Positions 1 through 12,009 of a stretch of DNA of 64,000 bases are shown here, piece by piece (position 1 is the first letter of the stretch; each line of letters starts with the position of its first letter). Under the pieces are notes generated by a model. The model saw only the letters and a program-made list of their open reading frames with translations, was not told the DNA's origin and did no database searches. The stretch spans positions 68,080,501-68,144,500 of the forward strand of contig NC_060215.1 of NCBI RefSeq assembly GCF_021130785.1. Direction: 5' to 3'. The position numbers and the translations under genes were made by a program. This DNA comes from Homalodisca vitripennis (Eukaryota > Arthropoda > Insecta > Hemiptera > Cicadellidae).

Positions 1-159
1 AATTTATGAAAAACAAGAGAATATATACCTACGTTTAAGGAATTTTATTTAACGAATTCTTACGAATTCAAAAAAGTTGCAAGGCTGGTTCTTGACGTTA
101 TAAAAGCAGATTTTACACTTTAAAACTTTCATTATGGGTTGAGTTAATGTATAACTCTG

Positions 160-446
160 GGTAGTTTCTTATGTAGCGCCCTTCCCCAGAAGACCTGAAG
201 GGACATGGTGCGGCAAAATTCAAGAAGGAGGTGAAGCTGTGGCTGCTGCAAAATCCATTCTACTCGTTAGAAGAATACCTGAACAGAGAGCAAAACTAAC
301 AACCAAACTGGACATTTACCTGTAAATTCATTGTTTGTAAACTACGCAATTGTATTTATATGATCTGTAACAAATTTTTGACGAGTTACAATTCTCAAAG
401 AATTTGTAAATAAAGAATTTGTCTATTGTCTATTGTCTATTGTCTA
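160..446 (+). mobile_element. 3' end of a Jockey/CR1-like LINE with GTCTATT-repeat tail
   Basis: A short open frame at 177-299 ends in TAA. Its peptide has the usual look of a non-LTR reverse-transcriptase C-terminus: PEDLKGHGAAKFKKEVKLWL, then FYSLEEYL just before the stop. It is followed by a short 3' UTR, an AATAAA at 409-414, and then four tandem copies of the heptamer GTCTATT (421-446). Simple-repeat tails in place of poly(A) are common in Jockey/CR1-type elements. The piece is heavily 5'-truncated, because the frame closes upstream at 174-176. The family assignment rests on motif shape only. Confidence 0.7.
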
Positions 447-2092
447 TGTACAGAAATATTTTGTTTTTAAATGAAGTAATGTTGGTAATACCTGTGAATG
501 GACATAGCATAACTTCCAGTGATTAGGCTTCTTGTATTATGTAATACACTCTTTTATATTTAAAGAAACTTCAATACATTTAATCAATATAGAAACTGGA
601 CAATATGCAACTATTACTGTAAATTTATTGATTGTTTGAATGCAACATATTAGATTTTTATACAGTTTAAATTTTATTATTACCAAATGGAAACCACATG
701 AAATAGCGCTTGCTTCGCGTCGGCTCGACGAGAGCATTGGTGAAAAAAGTCTATTCAAGTTTAACTTATTGTATCTCATTTTAAAGGAGACCTTTATTAT
801 AAGGGGCATTTTAAAAAGCCCTGACGGATTTGACTACGTGGTAAAAATGATTGTTGGATTTTCTCAACTATTTTAAGTAATTACAGTAATTTTCCGATCA
901 ACAATGATGTACATTAAAACTGATATTTTGTGTCTTTTACTTGTGTTTGTAAAGGTTCTTCTCAATAAGCCATTAATTATGTACAAAAACCAAAGGTTAT
1001 TCATGTCCGAAACTGAAAGTAAAACTACAAGAGAAAGTAACTTGGAAAATTAGAGCGTCAAGAATAGATCAAATCTCAAGTGAATTTGACGATCAAGATA
1101 TTATATTGATCAGTTTGTAACTCTATTAGAAATAATAAATTATATTTGAAATAAAGTTACTCAAATGAAGGTAGATCACTGAGCGCGAAAGGTAGCAATA
1201 TGACGGGGCATGAGGACCTGTATGGCGTAGCATTATCGCCGTACCGTGTAATGGACACCAAATTGGGTTACGTTGACGTGCCCATGGGCTTTTCACATCT
1301 CTGTTTAATTTGGTTACCGGCCAACCCACTTAAGGCTCCAATTCCCATAATCAAAATTAATTGTTTCCAGCGGCCCAGCGCCATCAATCACTTACAATAG
1401 CGAATCAAATCTCTCTCCTCAAATATTAAATGCTACATTCCATTTCTGACCATTGGTAAAAGTCATACGTAAGATCAATAAAAATGTTGAATAAAACTCT
1501 ATTGATTCATGTGTATATACAAATTATATAATAATTTAAATTTGAAAACTTAATGTTGACTTGATTCCGGCTGAAACATCCAGCAAAAAAGTAAACGTGT
1601 AAAACATTTTGCGAATTTTTAAAAAGTGTAATAGTTAAAAAATACTGTTATGTGGCCAGTAGTATAGATCAAATTTGGCAAAAAACCTTCCAAATCATTT
1701 TTATAGATTAATTACAGGATGATTGTGAATGAGGCTTGTTCTTATCTCAGGACAATAGTTCCTTGGAAACAGTTATTAACAGTTAATATTACTTTGACCA
1801 GTGGACCTGGAGTAATGGTATTACTGTTTTATCCAACAGTAATTATCAATTCTTCATAACAGGGACCCCAATCATAATGCTCATCGAGGTTGAATGCAGT
1901 TCAGTAAGAAAGTCAGAAACTGAATAAAGGTCGAGCGCAGTGTCCGATTTGTCCCAGCATGGAACGCAAACATTACGATTCTTGTCCGATAAAACAAATA
2001 CAGTGAGGAATATGCCTGATATTCCTGGTGTCTATCAATCAATCACATACGTTGAAGAGCCCGGTCACGTGTTCCGTCCACAATAAGTATAC
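447..2092. other. AT-rich non-coding stretch
   Basis: Nothing gene-like was recognised. Short open frames here have no family resemblance and no splice-flanked coding signal. Confidence 0.5.
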
Positions 2093-2352
2093 AGAGTATT
2101 TCCTGGCGATCACTTTTGTACCGGCACGAGAGTTACGAACCTACCGAACAATTGTACCGGCACCGGAGTTACAAGTCCACATTATTGCTGATGTCCGGTC
2201 CTCAACACGAGAGAGTATTTCCTGGCGATCGCTTTTGTACCGGCACGACAACTAAGAACCTACCGTAAAATTTTACCGGCACCAGAGTTTGCCGATGACT
2301 GGTCTTCAAAATGTATTGGGCAAATTTGTATTTTCTGGCGATTGTGTTTTTA
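2093..2352. repeat. Degenerate 119-bp tandem duplication
   Basis: The block beginning AGAGTATTTCCTGGCGATC at 2093 recurs at 2212. Both copies carry the CTTTTGTACCGGCACGA and ACCTACCG segments. A weaker third copy begins near 2328 (TATTTTCTGGCGATTG). The periods are about 119 and 113 bp. There is no coding signal. Confidence 0.75.
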
Positions 2353-4578
2353 TGAAGTTAATATATTTACAAATTCTGCAAAATAGTAGTTAATTATTTC
2401 TGCTGTCTATGTTATTCATAACTCTGCCACGTAAGTTAGTGCTTATTGTAGTTTTATTCTACACTGAGACTTGAAAATCAAATACTATTTTCTTCAGATG
2501 GAAGACGTTTGTGCTTTATAAGATAATGAACATAATTCGTTTTGGAACATGGATTCGGGTGTGTTTAAAAAGTAAATATCTCTCGTGTTAATTTGATTTT
2601 CCGAGTACTTAATTAACAGAAATACGAGGATATGTAAAATAATTTCTTATATTCATCCTATAAAATTGTTTTAAAATAATGTTATCTGGTTTAGAAATTG
2701 TTAGGTATATGCAATTAATTGCCCGGTGCCTTATAATTAATTTGTCAGTTAAAAGCTGGCTAATACTTAGGGTCAAAGTGCTACGATATTTTAACTTCGA
2801 AGATTACTAGTGCACAAAAAATGAGTGGTTCATTTCTTTACCCAAACGTTCCGGATTGCTTTGGTCAATCGCCATGGAAAGATAGAAACACGTTAGGGAC
2901 ACGATTCTCTACTGGGATTTGTCGGCTTTATACTAGCTTAAATATAAATTAAACACTATACATTATTACTTGATTAGATAAATTAGCTTTCCAGTTGATT
3001 GGGAGACTAAAATGTTCTGCACAAAGATGGACGAGCGACACAGACGAAAACTTGGTATCAGCTGAAAGGGTGGGTTGCGGGTTACCGTTTGTGTGGAGTA
3101 ACGACCAATGTCGTTGCCCACCACAAGACGGATGCCGCTAAAGGTTGAATATTTTACTCGAGTGTTGAAAGGAGAGAGATGTGATTATGCCGTCAGTTTA
3201 ATAATAAAAGAAGCCCGTGGGGTTTTTATGCCCTCCCCCTCCTTTTGCGAGACCTCCCTAATTAAATGAACCGACAAGAAAAGCAAACTGCATTTTAAAT
3301 GTTTGATTCATTCGTTTATGGCAAATGATACCCGCCTTTGTAGAAGGTGGTTATTTCCAGTTTTAACTTCAACTTCTGCTTTTTGTGAGTACTTTGTTTT
3401 GTTTGCTAGCCCAGTTCTCCGTAACGAGCAAGCAAGGTCGCTTCGTTCGTTCCCTTAGGACCTCTCTTTTTCCTGCCCCTCACTATACATTCTCCCTCTT
3501 GCTATCTCGTTCACCATTCTCTGTCTCTTCTCAATCTCTTACCTTGCTTTGCCTTCATCCAGGTGTTACAACTTTCAAATATTTCACATATAGTTTTAGC
3601 TGAGAATGAGAACAAACTATATGTTGTTCCTTTTTTATGTTACAAGATTGTATGCACTTTAATACGTATTATTTAATAATTTCCTTAAATCGTTATATTT
3701 TTCTAATAAGTATACCCGACAGACAAAGTATTTAGTGAAACAAGTTGTATTTTGGCAAAACAGTTTTTAGATTCCACCAAAAGTACCGAAAATACCGAAT
3801 ACAAAATAATGAAAAAAAGGTTTTAGAAGGTTTGTCATTCAGTGCCTCTCACAAGGTGTACCTACAATATTTAAGCCCGATCGGAAGTTATCTATGACCA
3901 AAAATATTTCATTTATTGTGAGAACAACTAATAGTAACTTTAGACGAACAGACGGCAATGGTATGAATGAAGCCAAATAAACGGTGTTACTCCAGGCCCC
4001 TCCCTGTTAGGGCGGCTTAACTAAAGAGTGTCAGCCAAATTGGACTTACATTTTCTTGGAACAGTGTTATATATTTTTTATTAATTGTTTAGATTACGCA
4101 TAAAAACGATAGAAAACTTTTATGGGTGTAAGTATCATCACTGACGTACAATCGTTACACCCGTTATTTATAGTTATCAGGCTAAACCTCAAAAATGTAA
4201 ACATCATAGTCCGATCGATTTGAAAACTCGCAGATACATATCTATTCTATTGGTATTTAGCATTAAGGTGACAATAGGTCGAGGCAGCTACCGGACTGGG
4301 AAAGACAGAACGGTAGCATATTAACACTTGCCTTCGCGGGTAAAAGTCCACTTTATCAACAAGTTGCCAGATTTCATTGCAAATGCACCAACGCCCAAGG
4401 TGTTAGACTGTTTTAGCGTCAAAGGCAATGTATAATGCCGACGAGTTTTTGGGATATAATTGAGAGACCACGTATATGGAAAATTGACTCTGGCATTGAC
4501 AGTGGAGGACATTGGCTAGAGTATGGTATATTAATGCCAAAATGTATGTGTGAATGTGGCATTATGGAATGAATGTCT
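2353..4578. other. Unannotated stretch
   Basis: No convincing gene, RNA or element was recognised. A pyrimidine-rich segment near 3440-3560 contains a 72-codon open frame without recognisable similarity. Confidence 0.4.
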
Positions 4579-5165
4579 GATATATTGAAGATTGTCCTCT
4601 GGTACAGTGGAGAGTGAGGACGGGTCCTTGGTGTATTTATTGTATAGTGAGACTGATATATTGAAGTGTTCTCTGGTACATTGGAGAGGAGGACGGATCC
4701 CTGATGTATTTATTGTATAGTGAGAATGATATATTGAAGTGTCCTCTGGTACAGTGGAGAGGAGGACGGGCCCCTGATGTATTTATTGTATAGTGAGACT
4801 GATATATTGAAGTGTCCTCTGGTACAGTGGAGAGGAGGACGGGCCCCTGATGTATTTATTGTATAGTGAGACTGATATATTGAAGTGTCCTCTGGTACAG
4901 TGGAGAGGAGGACGGGTCCCTGATGTATTTATTGTATAGTGAGACTGATATATTGAAGTGTCCTCTGGTACAGTGGAGAGGAGGACGGGTCCCTGATGTA
5001 TTTATTGTATAGTGAGACTGATATATTGAAGTGTCCTCTGGTACAGTGGAGAGGAGGACGGGCCCCTGATGTATTTATTGTATAGTGAGACTGATATATT
5101 GAAGTGTCCTCTGGTACAGTGGAGAGGAGGACGGGTCCCTGATGTATTTATTGTATAGTGAGACT
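4579..5165. repeat. 73-bp minisatellite, eight units
   Basis: Units start at GATATATTGAAG: 4579, 4655, 4728, 4801, 4874, 4947, 5020 and 5093. From the second unit on, spacing is exactly 73 bp; the first is 76 bp. Each unit contains TCCTCTGGTACAGTGGAGAG and ends in TATTGTATAGTGAGACT. Copies differ by few substitutions, for example GGGTCC versus GGGCCC, which suggests recent expansion. It abuts a related 86-bp array. Confidence 0.95.
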
Positions 5166-5690
5166 GATATATGGAAGAGTATCCTCTGGTATGGTGGAGA
5201 GTGAGCGTGTGTAAACTTTGTGACCGGAGTGTACAGGTAGGTCCCTGTGGTATTGTATAGTGAGACTGATATCCTCTGGTATGGTGGAGAGTGAGCGTGT
5301 GTAAACTTTGTGACCGGAGTGTACAGGTCCCTGTGGTATTGTATAGTGAGACTGATATCCTCTGGTATGGTGGAGAGTGAGCGTGTGTAAACTTTGTGAC
5401 CGGAGTGTACAGGTCCCTGTGGTATTGTATAGTGAGACTGATATCCTCTGGTATGGTGGAGAGTGAGCGTGTGTAAACTTTGTGACCGGAGTGTACAGGT
5501 CCCTGTGGTATTGTATAGTGAGACTGATATCCTCTGGTATGGTGGAGAGTGAGCGTGTGTAAACTTTGTGACCGGAGTGTACAGGTCCCTGTGGTATTGT
5601 ATAGTGAGACTGATATCCTCTGGTATGGTGGAGAGTGAGCGTGTGTAAACTTTGTGACCGGAGTGTACAGGTCCCTGTGGTATTGTATAC
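5166..5690. repeat. 86-bp minisatellite derived from the adjacent 73-bp unit
   Basis: ATCCTCTGGTATGG recurs at 5271, 5357, 5443, 5529 and 5615, exactly 86 bp apart. A first copy carries an 8-bp duplication (AGGTAGGTCC). The unit keeps the CCTCTGGTA-GGTGGAGAG and TATTGTATAGTGAGACTGAT parts of the 73-bp unit, but its centre is replaced by a segment including GTGTGTAAACTTTGTGACCG. The period is not divisible by three, so the minus-strand open frame across it is an artefact of a stop-free repeat and is not called as a gene. Confidence 0.95.
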
Positions 5691-7390
5691 ACTGGCTGAC
5701 TGTGCATTAGCGTTCTGACAAACAATAGGATTTGCTCATATCGTATTCTGTATTATCGCCAGTTGAGCCGCATCGAGCTGGCTCGTATTGTGAGCAATTA
5801 TAAAAACACACCTCCATAGTACTTTTTTATGGTCACAAATTATAAATTTTTATGAGTTAATGTATTATAAACATTAGTTATGTACAATCATACATTGTTT
5901 TATAATATAAATAGGAAGATAAACTTAGTTTTTAAAACTAAAATAAAAACTTTTCGTTTTTCCAAATTATTATTTAAGCAACCTTTTTTTTAAAGTTTAT
6001 CATAACGAGGAAAGGAACGATATCTATAGTTACTTATTTAAAACTTAGTACACGAACGTCTGGAATGATGATGTCTAAAACTTTTAATGTATACTACTTT
6101 TATAAAATAGCATTTCTTATAAAATTGGCTACAGTGCTAGTTAAATGCATTGGTAAATAACGCATTTACAAGAACTGTAACTTTCTAACCATTATCACTA
6201 ATCCGGAACTTGGGGCATCTAAGTGTTGATCGAGTTTCTTTTATTTACCCAAGTACTTTTTTGCCCTCTTCGTTGAAATAATTCTTTAACACGGTCACCT
6301 AGTCTATCACCGCAGTCGGCGTGTACATTGGAGAACAAATTACGCGTAAGGGTAGAATGTGTGAGGTATAAGAGGGAAGCTTACTGAAAAACACCCCTGA
6401 TTAACACACGTGAGATTAATTTATTAAATTCAATTTAACCCTTCCAGGGAAATTGAAGCAATAAAGGAAACAAAGAAACTAGACTTTCGTGTTTCATAAT
6501 ATTGTTAGGAACAATAAATGTGGGCACTAATTTTACTTTTAAACCATTTCGGAAACATCATGACCAATACAGATAAATGTACTTATGTGTGTGTATTGAA
6601 CTAAAATATTTATGAATAACAAAAATAAAAAATAAATCCGACACGTTTTAACAATGTTTTCTTCGAAATTATTCATGTATAAAATGGCTTTGATACAAAA
6701 AAACATTCATTCAAATATAAAAAAACATTTATATAAATATTAAATTATAACGTGAGTCATCTACAGACAGTTCTGGTAGCTGTTACAATATACAGTCGTG
6801 TTTTTATTTCTCTGAGTACATAAAAATTATGTTCGTGTTAAAGATCTCAAATTTGTACATTTAACGACACAACAAAACATGTCTTGATTTTATAAGGTAT
6901 GATAGTATATGATATTTATTATGCCATATGCCATATTACAAAGTGATAATAAGACCATACACGCCTATATTATAAACTGTTGCTATTGACCGTTCAATGT
7001 GGATAATGTATATACATACTTTATAACTCATGATAGTGTTTGAAAAATGAATTGACGTACTCTTGAAATAACCACAGTTTGATAGCATAGGTTAACCAGA
7101 CGATGTTAATATAATAGGATTATTTGATTAGGTACAGCAGGCTTTCAGACTACTTAATGAATCCAGCTATTACAGTTGAACCAGTAATCGCCATTGATTG
7201 GTGGGCGGTAGGTAGAGCACCAGTAGATCGGAAATACTCAGTAGCACATTGTACACTGTGCAGGACATCTTGTTAGTATCTACAGTGCTTCTTACATTCT
7301 CAAACGGGAGAAAGTCCTTAATTCTGTTGGCACAGAAAATAAATACTTTCAAATATTTCATTATGCTAAGCGAGTACAAAATAACGCCCG
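5691..7390. other. AT-rich non-coding stretch
   Basis: No gene or element was recognised. The composition is strongly AT-rich with no sustained open frame. Confidence 0.5.
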
Positions 7391-7450
7391 CGTGAGGTGG
7401 GTTGTACGTCCGTGAGGTGGGTTGTACGTCCGTGAGGTGGGTTGTACGTC
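7391..7450. repeat. 20-bp perfect tandem repeat, three copies
   Basis: CGTGAGGTGGGTTGTACGTC occurs three times head to tail without a mismatch, at 7391, 7411 and 7431. The surrounding few hundred bases are otherwise unrecognised. Confidence 0.97.
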
Positions 7451-8048
7451 CGTCCATGTTGTCAAAAAGCGTTAGATAACCCAAGGATGAACCAAGTGCT
7501 AAAAAGATGGCATTCACGGTAATTGTGGAGGCCCCCCCCAAAGTGCTAGTAATTTAAATTACAAAAGTATCTTTTTTCGATTTACCTAATTTAGTTCGTT
7601 AAATATAAAATTCTAGAACCGTATTTCCATAAAAATGAGTATTAAATTTGTTAACTACGTGTTTGAATTGTTTGGATACATTTGCTATTAGACCAAGAAG
7701 AATAAATTGACTGATTTGTCCAGTCATTTAATTGGTAGTCTTTATGAAAATGATTACAAATCATAATAGCTTTCCAGCTCGGAGACGGATGTGTTCACTG
7801 CAGTTCGGTGTGCGGGATGGTCTGGCAAAGTTAGCACACCTACTACAACGTAACTATTAGTTAAATCCGGTTTGCCACAAAACTGGTTTTGAAGCAGGGG
7901 CTGTACCCTTTTGCCCCTTTTTGAAATTTGAGGAACACCACACAAAAAGGACAACTCAGGATATTCCAAGGAGACAAACGCAAAGCTGTACTTGAAAAGT
8001 TTTGATTATTAATAAAAGGGCTCACACAATAAATTACAATTATTAAAA
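7451..8048. other. Unannotated stretch before the piggyBac-like element
   Basis: No gene or element was recognised between the 20-bp repeat and the terminal repeat at 8049. Confidence 0.4.
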
Positions 8049-9106
8049 CCCTTTTAACCCCGACGTCCGTACTATACGGACGTCGTAAAAATGGCGTCAA
8101 CTCCCGACGTCCGTATAGTGCGGACGTGCACTTTTTATTACTTTACTGGCCACCTATTTCACCAAATGCTTTGAAATTTCACAGACTTGTGCACAAAGAT
8201 ATTTTGCATCGAAATATATTAGTTTGTAATGGTTTGACTTCGTATTTTGTCAGTCTGTGACTGAGCAATTGCAGTTCGTCTCGACTGACTGCTCACGCTT
8301 GTTGCAGACAGCTGTATATCACGTATATCAGCTGTTCTTCACAGTTTTAGGTTAAATCAGTGTAAAGTACGGCAGTTAAAGTTTAGTTTATTATTTGTTT
8401 GATTTCAAAATGAGTAAAAGACATCGTTCAAAGTCTCCCGTAAGTGAAAATACACTAATTAGTAACCTAGTTGCAAATGGTGTGGATGTGATTAGTGACG
8501 ACGATTTGAGTGATGGATATCTTGAAAATTTACATTTTGTAGTGATGTAAATATTGTTTTAAAACTTTTTTTAAATTTAGATTATGAACAGTTTTAGTTA
8601 TTTTGTCAGAAATAACTTTGGTTTTATGTTTATTTTAAGTACAGTGAATTTTAAAGGTCTTGTTACGTTGCCTTGCCCAAAAATGGCAAAAAGAAAAATT
8701 TACACGGCTTTACATAAATTGATGTTACTCCACTTGTAAATCAGGTAGGCCTATAATTTTTGTTTCCTTTTATTAAGGATTAAATATATCATAAAGTAAA
8801 TGGGTATTTTTGTGTCAAATATTTTTTTATCTATATGGTTTCCATGATCAAACTTGAAATTTTTTTATTTTTATTTATTTTTTATACATTCATATGTATG
8901 TAAAAAAAATTACTTTCAAAATAATAATTTTATTTGTATATGTCTGTAAGCTAAATGTATAAAGAAGTAAAACAAAAAAAGAATTACCTAAATATCTTAA
9001 AAAAATAACTGAGTTATGAATTTTTTTACAAAACCCTTACATTTTGTCTGAAAATGGCTTGGGATTTCTGGCACATCACTTGATTTAATGGCCGGGGTTA
9101 AAAGGG
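8049..9106 (+). mobile_element. piggyBac-like internal-deletion element (MITE-like)
   Basis: The left end CCCTTTTAACCCC (8049-8061) is matched by its exact complement GGGGTTAAAAGGG (9094-9106), a 13-bp terminal inverted repeat. TTAA follows directly on the right (9107-9110); on the left, TTAA lies two bases out (8043-8046). The CCC terminus and TTAA target are piggyBac traits. Just inside the left end is a perfect 11-bp hairpin, CGACGTCCGTA / TACGGACGTCG with a 3-base loop (8061-8085), and an imperfect second one (8105-8129), probably subterminal transposase-binding repeats. At about 1.06 kb it is too short for a transposase gene and keeps only a 46-codon N-terminal piece. Confidence 0.75.
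8410..8550 (+). pseudogene. N-terminal remnant of a piggyBac-like transposase
   Basis: The first ATG inside the element opens a 46-codon frame. It starts MSKRHRSKSP, continues through an acidic segment (VISDDDLSDGYLENL) and ends at TAA. A basic and Ser-rich start followed by a short acidic stretch is typical of insect piggyBac-family transposase N-termini, but no catalytic Asp region or Cys-rich tail is present. CCC followed by GTAAGT at codons 10-12 could act as a splice donor, which is not testable here. It is probably non-functional; the identification relies mostly on its position between piggyBac-type ends. Confidence 0.5.
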
Positions 9107-9246
9107 TTAAATAACTAATAAGCATTAAGCAACTATTTATTTTTACCTTCTTTTTAAAGGAAAGGAATACCTAAGTACCGATTGGACAAATAAACCAAAT
9201 TAGTGGGCTGTTTTAGGTGAGAAGGTGAAATGCTGGCTTTAAATAT

Positions 9247-9249
<3 letters not shown>

Positions 9250-9288
<39 letters not shown>
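9250..9288. repeat. (AT)n microsatellite
   Basis: Uninterrupted TA/AT dinucleotides span about 39 bp. Confidence 0.97.
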
Positions 9289-9292
<4 letters not shown>

Positions 9293-12009
9293 GTGCACTT
9301 CGTTTTAATTAATTTTGTATGAATAAATTGTATGATGTTTACTACAAATAAAAACATTCCTAAAACTTTCAACCATGGCCCCAAAACTGTCGTATCCATT
9401 GCCCCATTGCCTGCCCCTTAAGAAAATAATTCTATGGCCAGGTAATAGACGCTTATAGCTTATCTTGTCAAAGTACATCGGGAATTATGTGATAATTAAA
9501 TAAACTACGATTTTATGTACTAAACACCAAGTAAGTGCTTTTGATTTCTTTTGGAGCATTCTAAGGAATGTGCCTTACTGCTACAGTTAATAGTATTTAT
9601 TGTAGGTTATATTTATGTGGCTGAATAAGAAAATTACAGATGGATGAAAAACGAGTTTGAGGCTTCATTAAAATTACATATATTATAAACTTATTCTGAA
9701 GATATGGTATTGCACTTTTAATTTAATAATTGTAATGTTATCCGAGTTTTACGGTGATCTAAAATCAAGCGTTTACTACAAAATGTCTTGGTTTAGGTTA
9801 ACATTTTTTTGGAAAGACTTAAGCAACACCGTTATTATAAATTATTTTATTATATATTCTATTTCGAGACATTTTTATGTGTGTAGTTGGTTATTCAGTA
9901 GTCCACTGGTTTACATGTGTATTAAGGTGTTTGGATTTTAATCAATAGTTTTCATACTCACGACTCACATTTAATTTCTACTTTAAAATAAAATCAGTTC
10001 TGAATGTTTCAGAACTTTTAATTTATTAATCGGTTCACGTTTTTACGGATGCGATACAATCGATATTGGCGATTATAGCTATTTGAACCGGAAAGATAAA
10101 AAGCTCTAGTCGCGAAGTAGGTGGTGGTGCAGGGGGAGGAGCTAGGATGAGGAGGCCCCACAAGTTCTACAGAGTGATATTGCTTACCTTCGCTCGGTAG
10201 CTATTTAATTAATCTCCAGTTAATTACTAATTAGCGCTCCGTAAACAGTTTATAGAGAAGTTAATGTGTATTTGGTTAGTCAGCAAGATCCGACCGTTAT
10301 CCGCAGCCAATGTGCGGCATGAGCGGTCGCTCCTCTCACTTCTTCAACTCCAGCTTCTCTCTCACTGTACCCGGGCCTCATCACTTCGTCTATTAACACG
10401 TCGTCATGTGTGTTATTGTGAGCGCATGACATGTTCCTTTTTCTATACAATATGGTCTGTACCGAGTAATAATTAATATGCCATCCCGTATTCTCGAGTA
10501 TGATACCTTCGATTATCCTACAGCCGCAAGTCTCAATATCCCGGATTTAGAAAAAACAGTATAAACTGTTGCATTTATGTTGACTCGGGTCGTTGATGAG
10601 ATGATGAGATCATGCACGAGTCATGATAGTGTGTACTCCGGTGATCAGATCATTACAAAACACTTTTACAACACACTGCCGTTTTCTTAAACTTCGCTGT
10701 AATATTATTATTTTAATAATCTAAAAATATTGAAAATAAAGGAGTGGAGGGCTAAATAAAAATGTGAAAAGTCATACTTATTGTAGAATAACAAATCTTT
10801 TAGAAAATTGATCACCAAGAACATTATTTACGTATTTTAACACAAATTATTGAAGAAATTAAGTATAAATGTCACTACCAAGTTATTATTTTTACTATTG
10901 TTATGTAGTTCCGCAAATGTGAACACACAGAACACAAGCAACCCTAGCGTAAACGTAACCCAAAATAACAATGACATAATGACACAAGTGCTTCAATAGA
11001 CCTATGTGGACATCGGGTAGTACAAAATTGTTTTAACGGCGAATATAACTAGATCAAAGGACCAGGCGTCCCTCAAGGTGGAACAACGGGTTTTTGTTGG
11101 TATTTTTTATTTCAGTCATGCCAAAAGATTGGGGTTAAGAAGATAACAGGGGCCTGAAAACAGGCAAATTAGGCAAAATCTTTGAAATCTTACGAGAAAT
11201 TATAGCCATTCCAAGTTGTTAATTTTGAAAATTTTGTAACCAGGTCTAAGGAAAAAACGGAGTTAAGAAATAACATGTTTTAAATGTATCATGGGTTTGG
11301 AAATAACAGTATTTAATTAAATGTTATTTATGAAAAAGACAATATTACTTTAGGAAGTTACATTTGTAAGTATAAAGTATAAACTATGCCATTGTCTTCA
11401 GTCATCTGTACTGTAATTAATATAGTAAATCATATAATGTTATCTGTAGATGTTTTTTGTGCACCTTATTTCAAAATACCTCCATTTACCAATTTAAATG
11501 GGGGGACTAAAAATATGAATTGAATTTAAAAAGTTAACGCAACCGAAAGCGGTTTCTCTGAGATGAATAAATTAAATGGAAAATATCGATGAAGACATTT
11601 ATCTGTTGGATTATTAAGTACTAAATAAATAATTATAGGTGTATACTTACAGATATTTTTACATCATGCGTATTGGTGTATATACATTTTAATATTCATA
11701 TGTTTTCTGTAAAAGACCTCAAATTAAAAATAAATAATTAAATATAATAAAGAGTTTTATTATTATAATAGAGCTTTATTATTATGTAATTTCGAGTACA
11801 ATGTACTTGTTAACACCCATAAAGATTATTGGGATATACTAGTTGCAGCTAGGTAAAAGTAAAAATAATGTCACAGCATTAAAACAAATATACAGTTTAA
11901 CTTTATAATTTCCGCATACGAAGTAAAATTGTATAGAAGTAACAGAAGTAGTTTATATACAGAGTTATGTAAGTAAATTGTACTGCAACACATAACCATT
12001 GTAAAATTG
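9289..12009. other. Non-coding stretch with a GC-richer block
   Basis: Mostly AT-rich. The block at about 10060-10640 is GC-richer than its surroundings and holds several TAATTA/AATTA cores close together (10200-10235). A 70-codon open frame at 10264 lacks any recognisable domain. An isolated GVPQGG-like string at 11065 is too little to call a reverse transcriptase. Confidence 0.35.

Noticed and set aside
5075..5725. 216-codon minus-strand open frame
   Set aside because: Lies entirely in the 73/86-bp arrays. The unit is stop-free, and the peptide only echoes the repeat.
10264..10476. 70-codon frame in the GC-richer block
   Set aside because: No domain and no supported splice signals.
11065..11100. 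GVPQGG-like string resembling a reverse-transcriptase motif
   Set aside because: No other RT block before or after it in any frame; likely chance.
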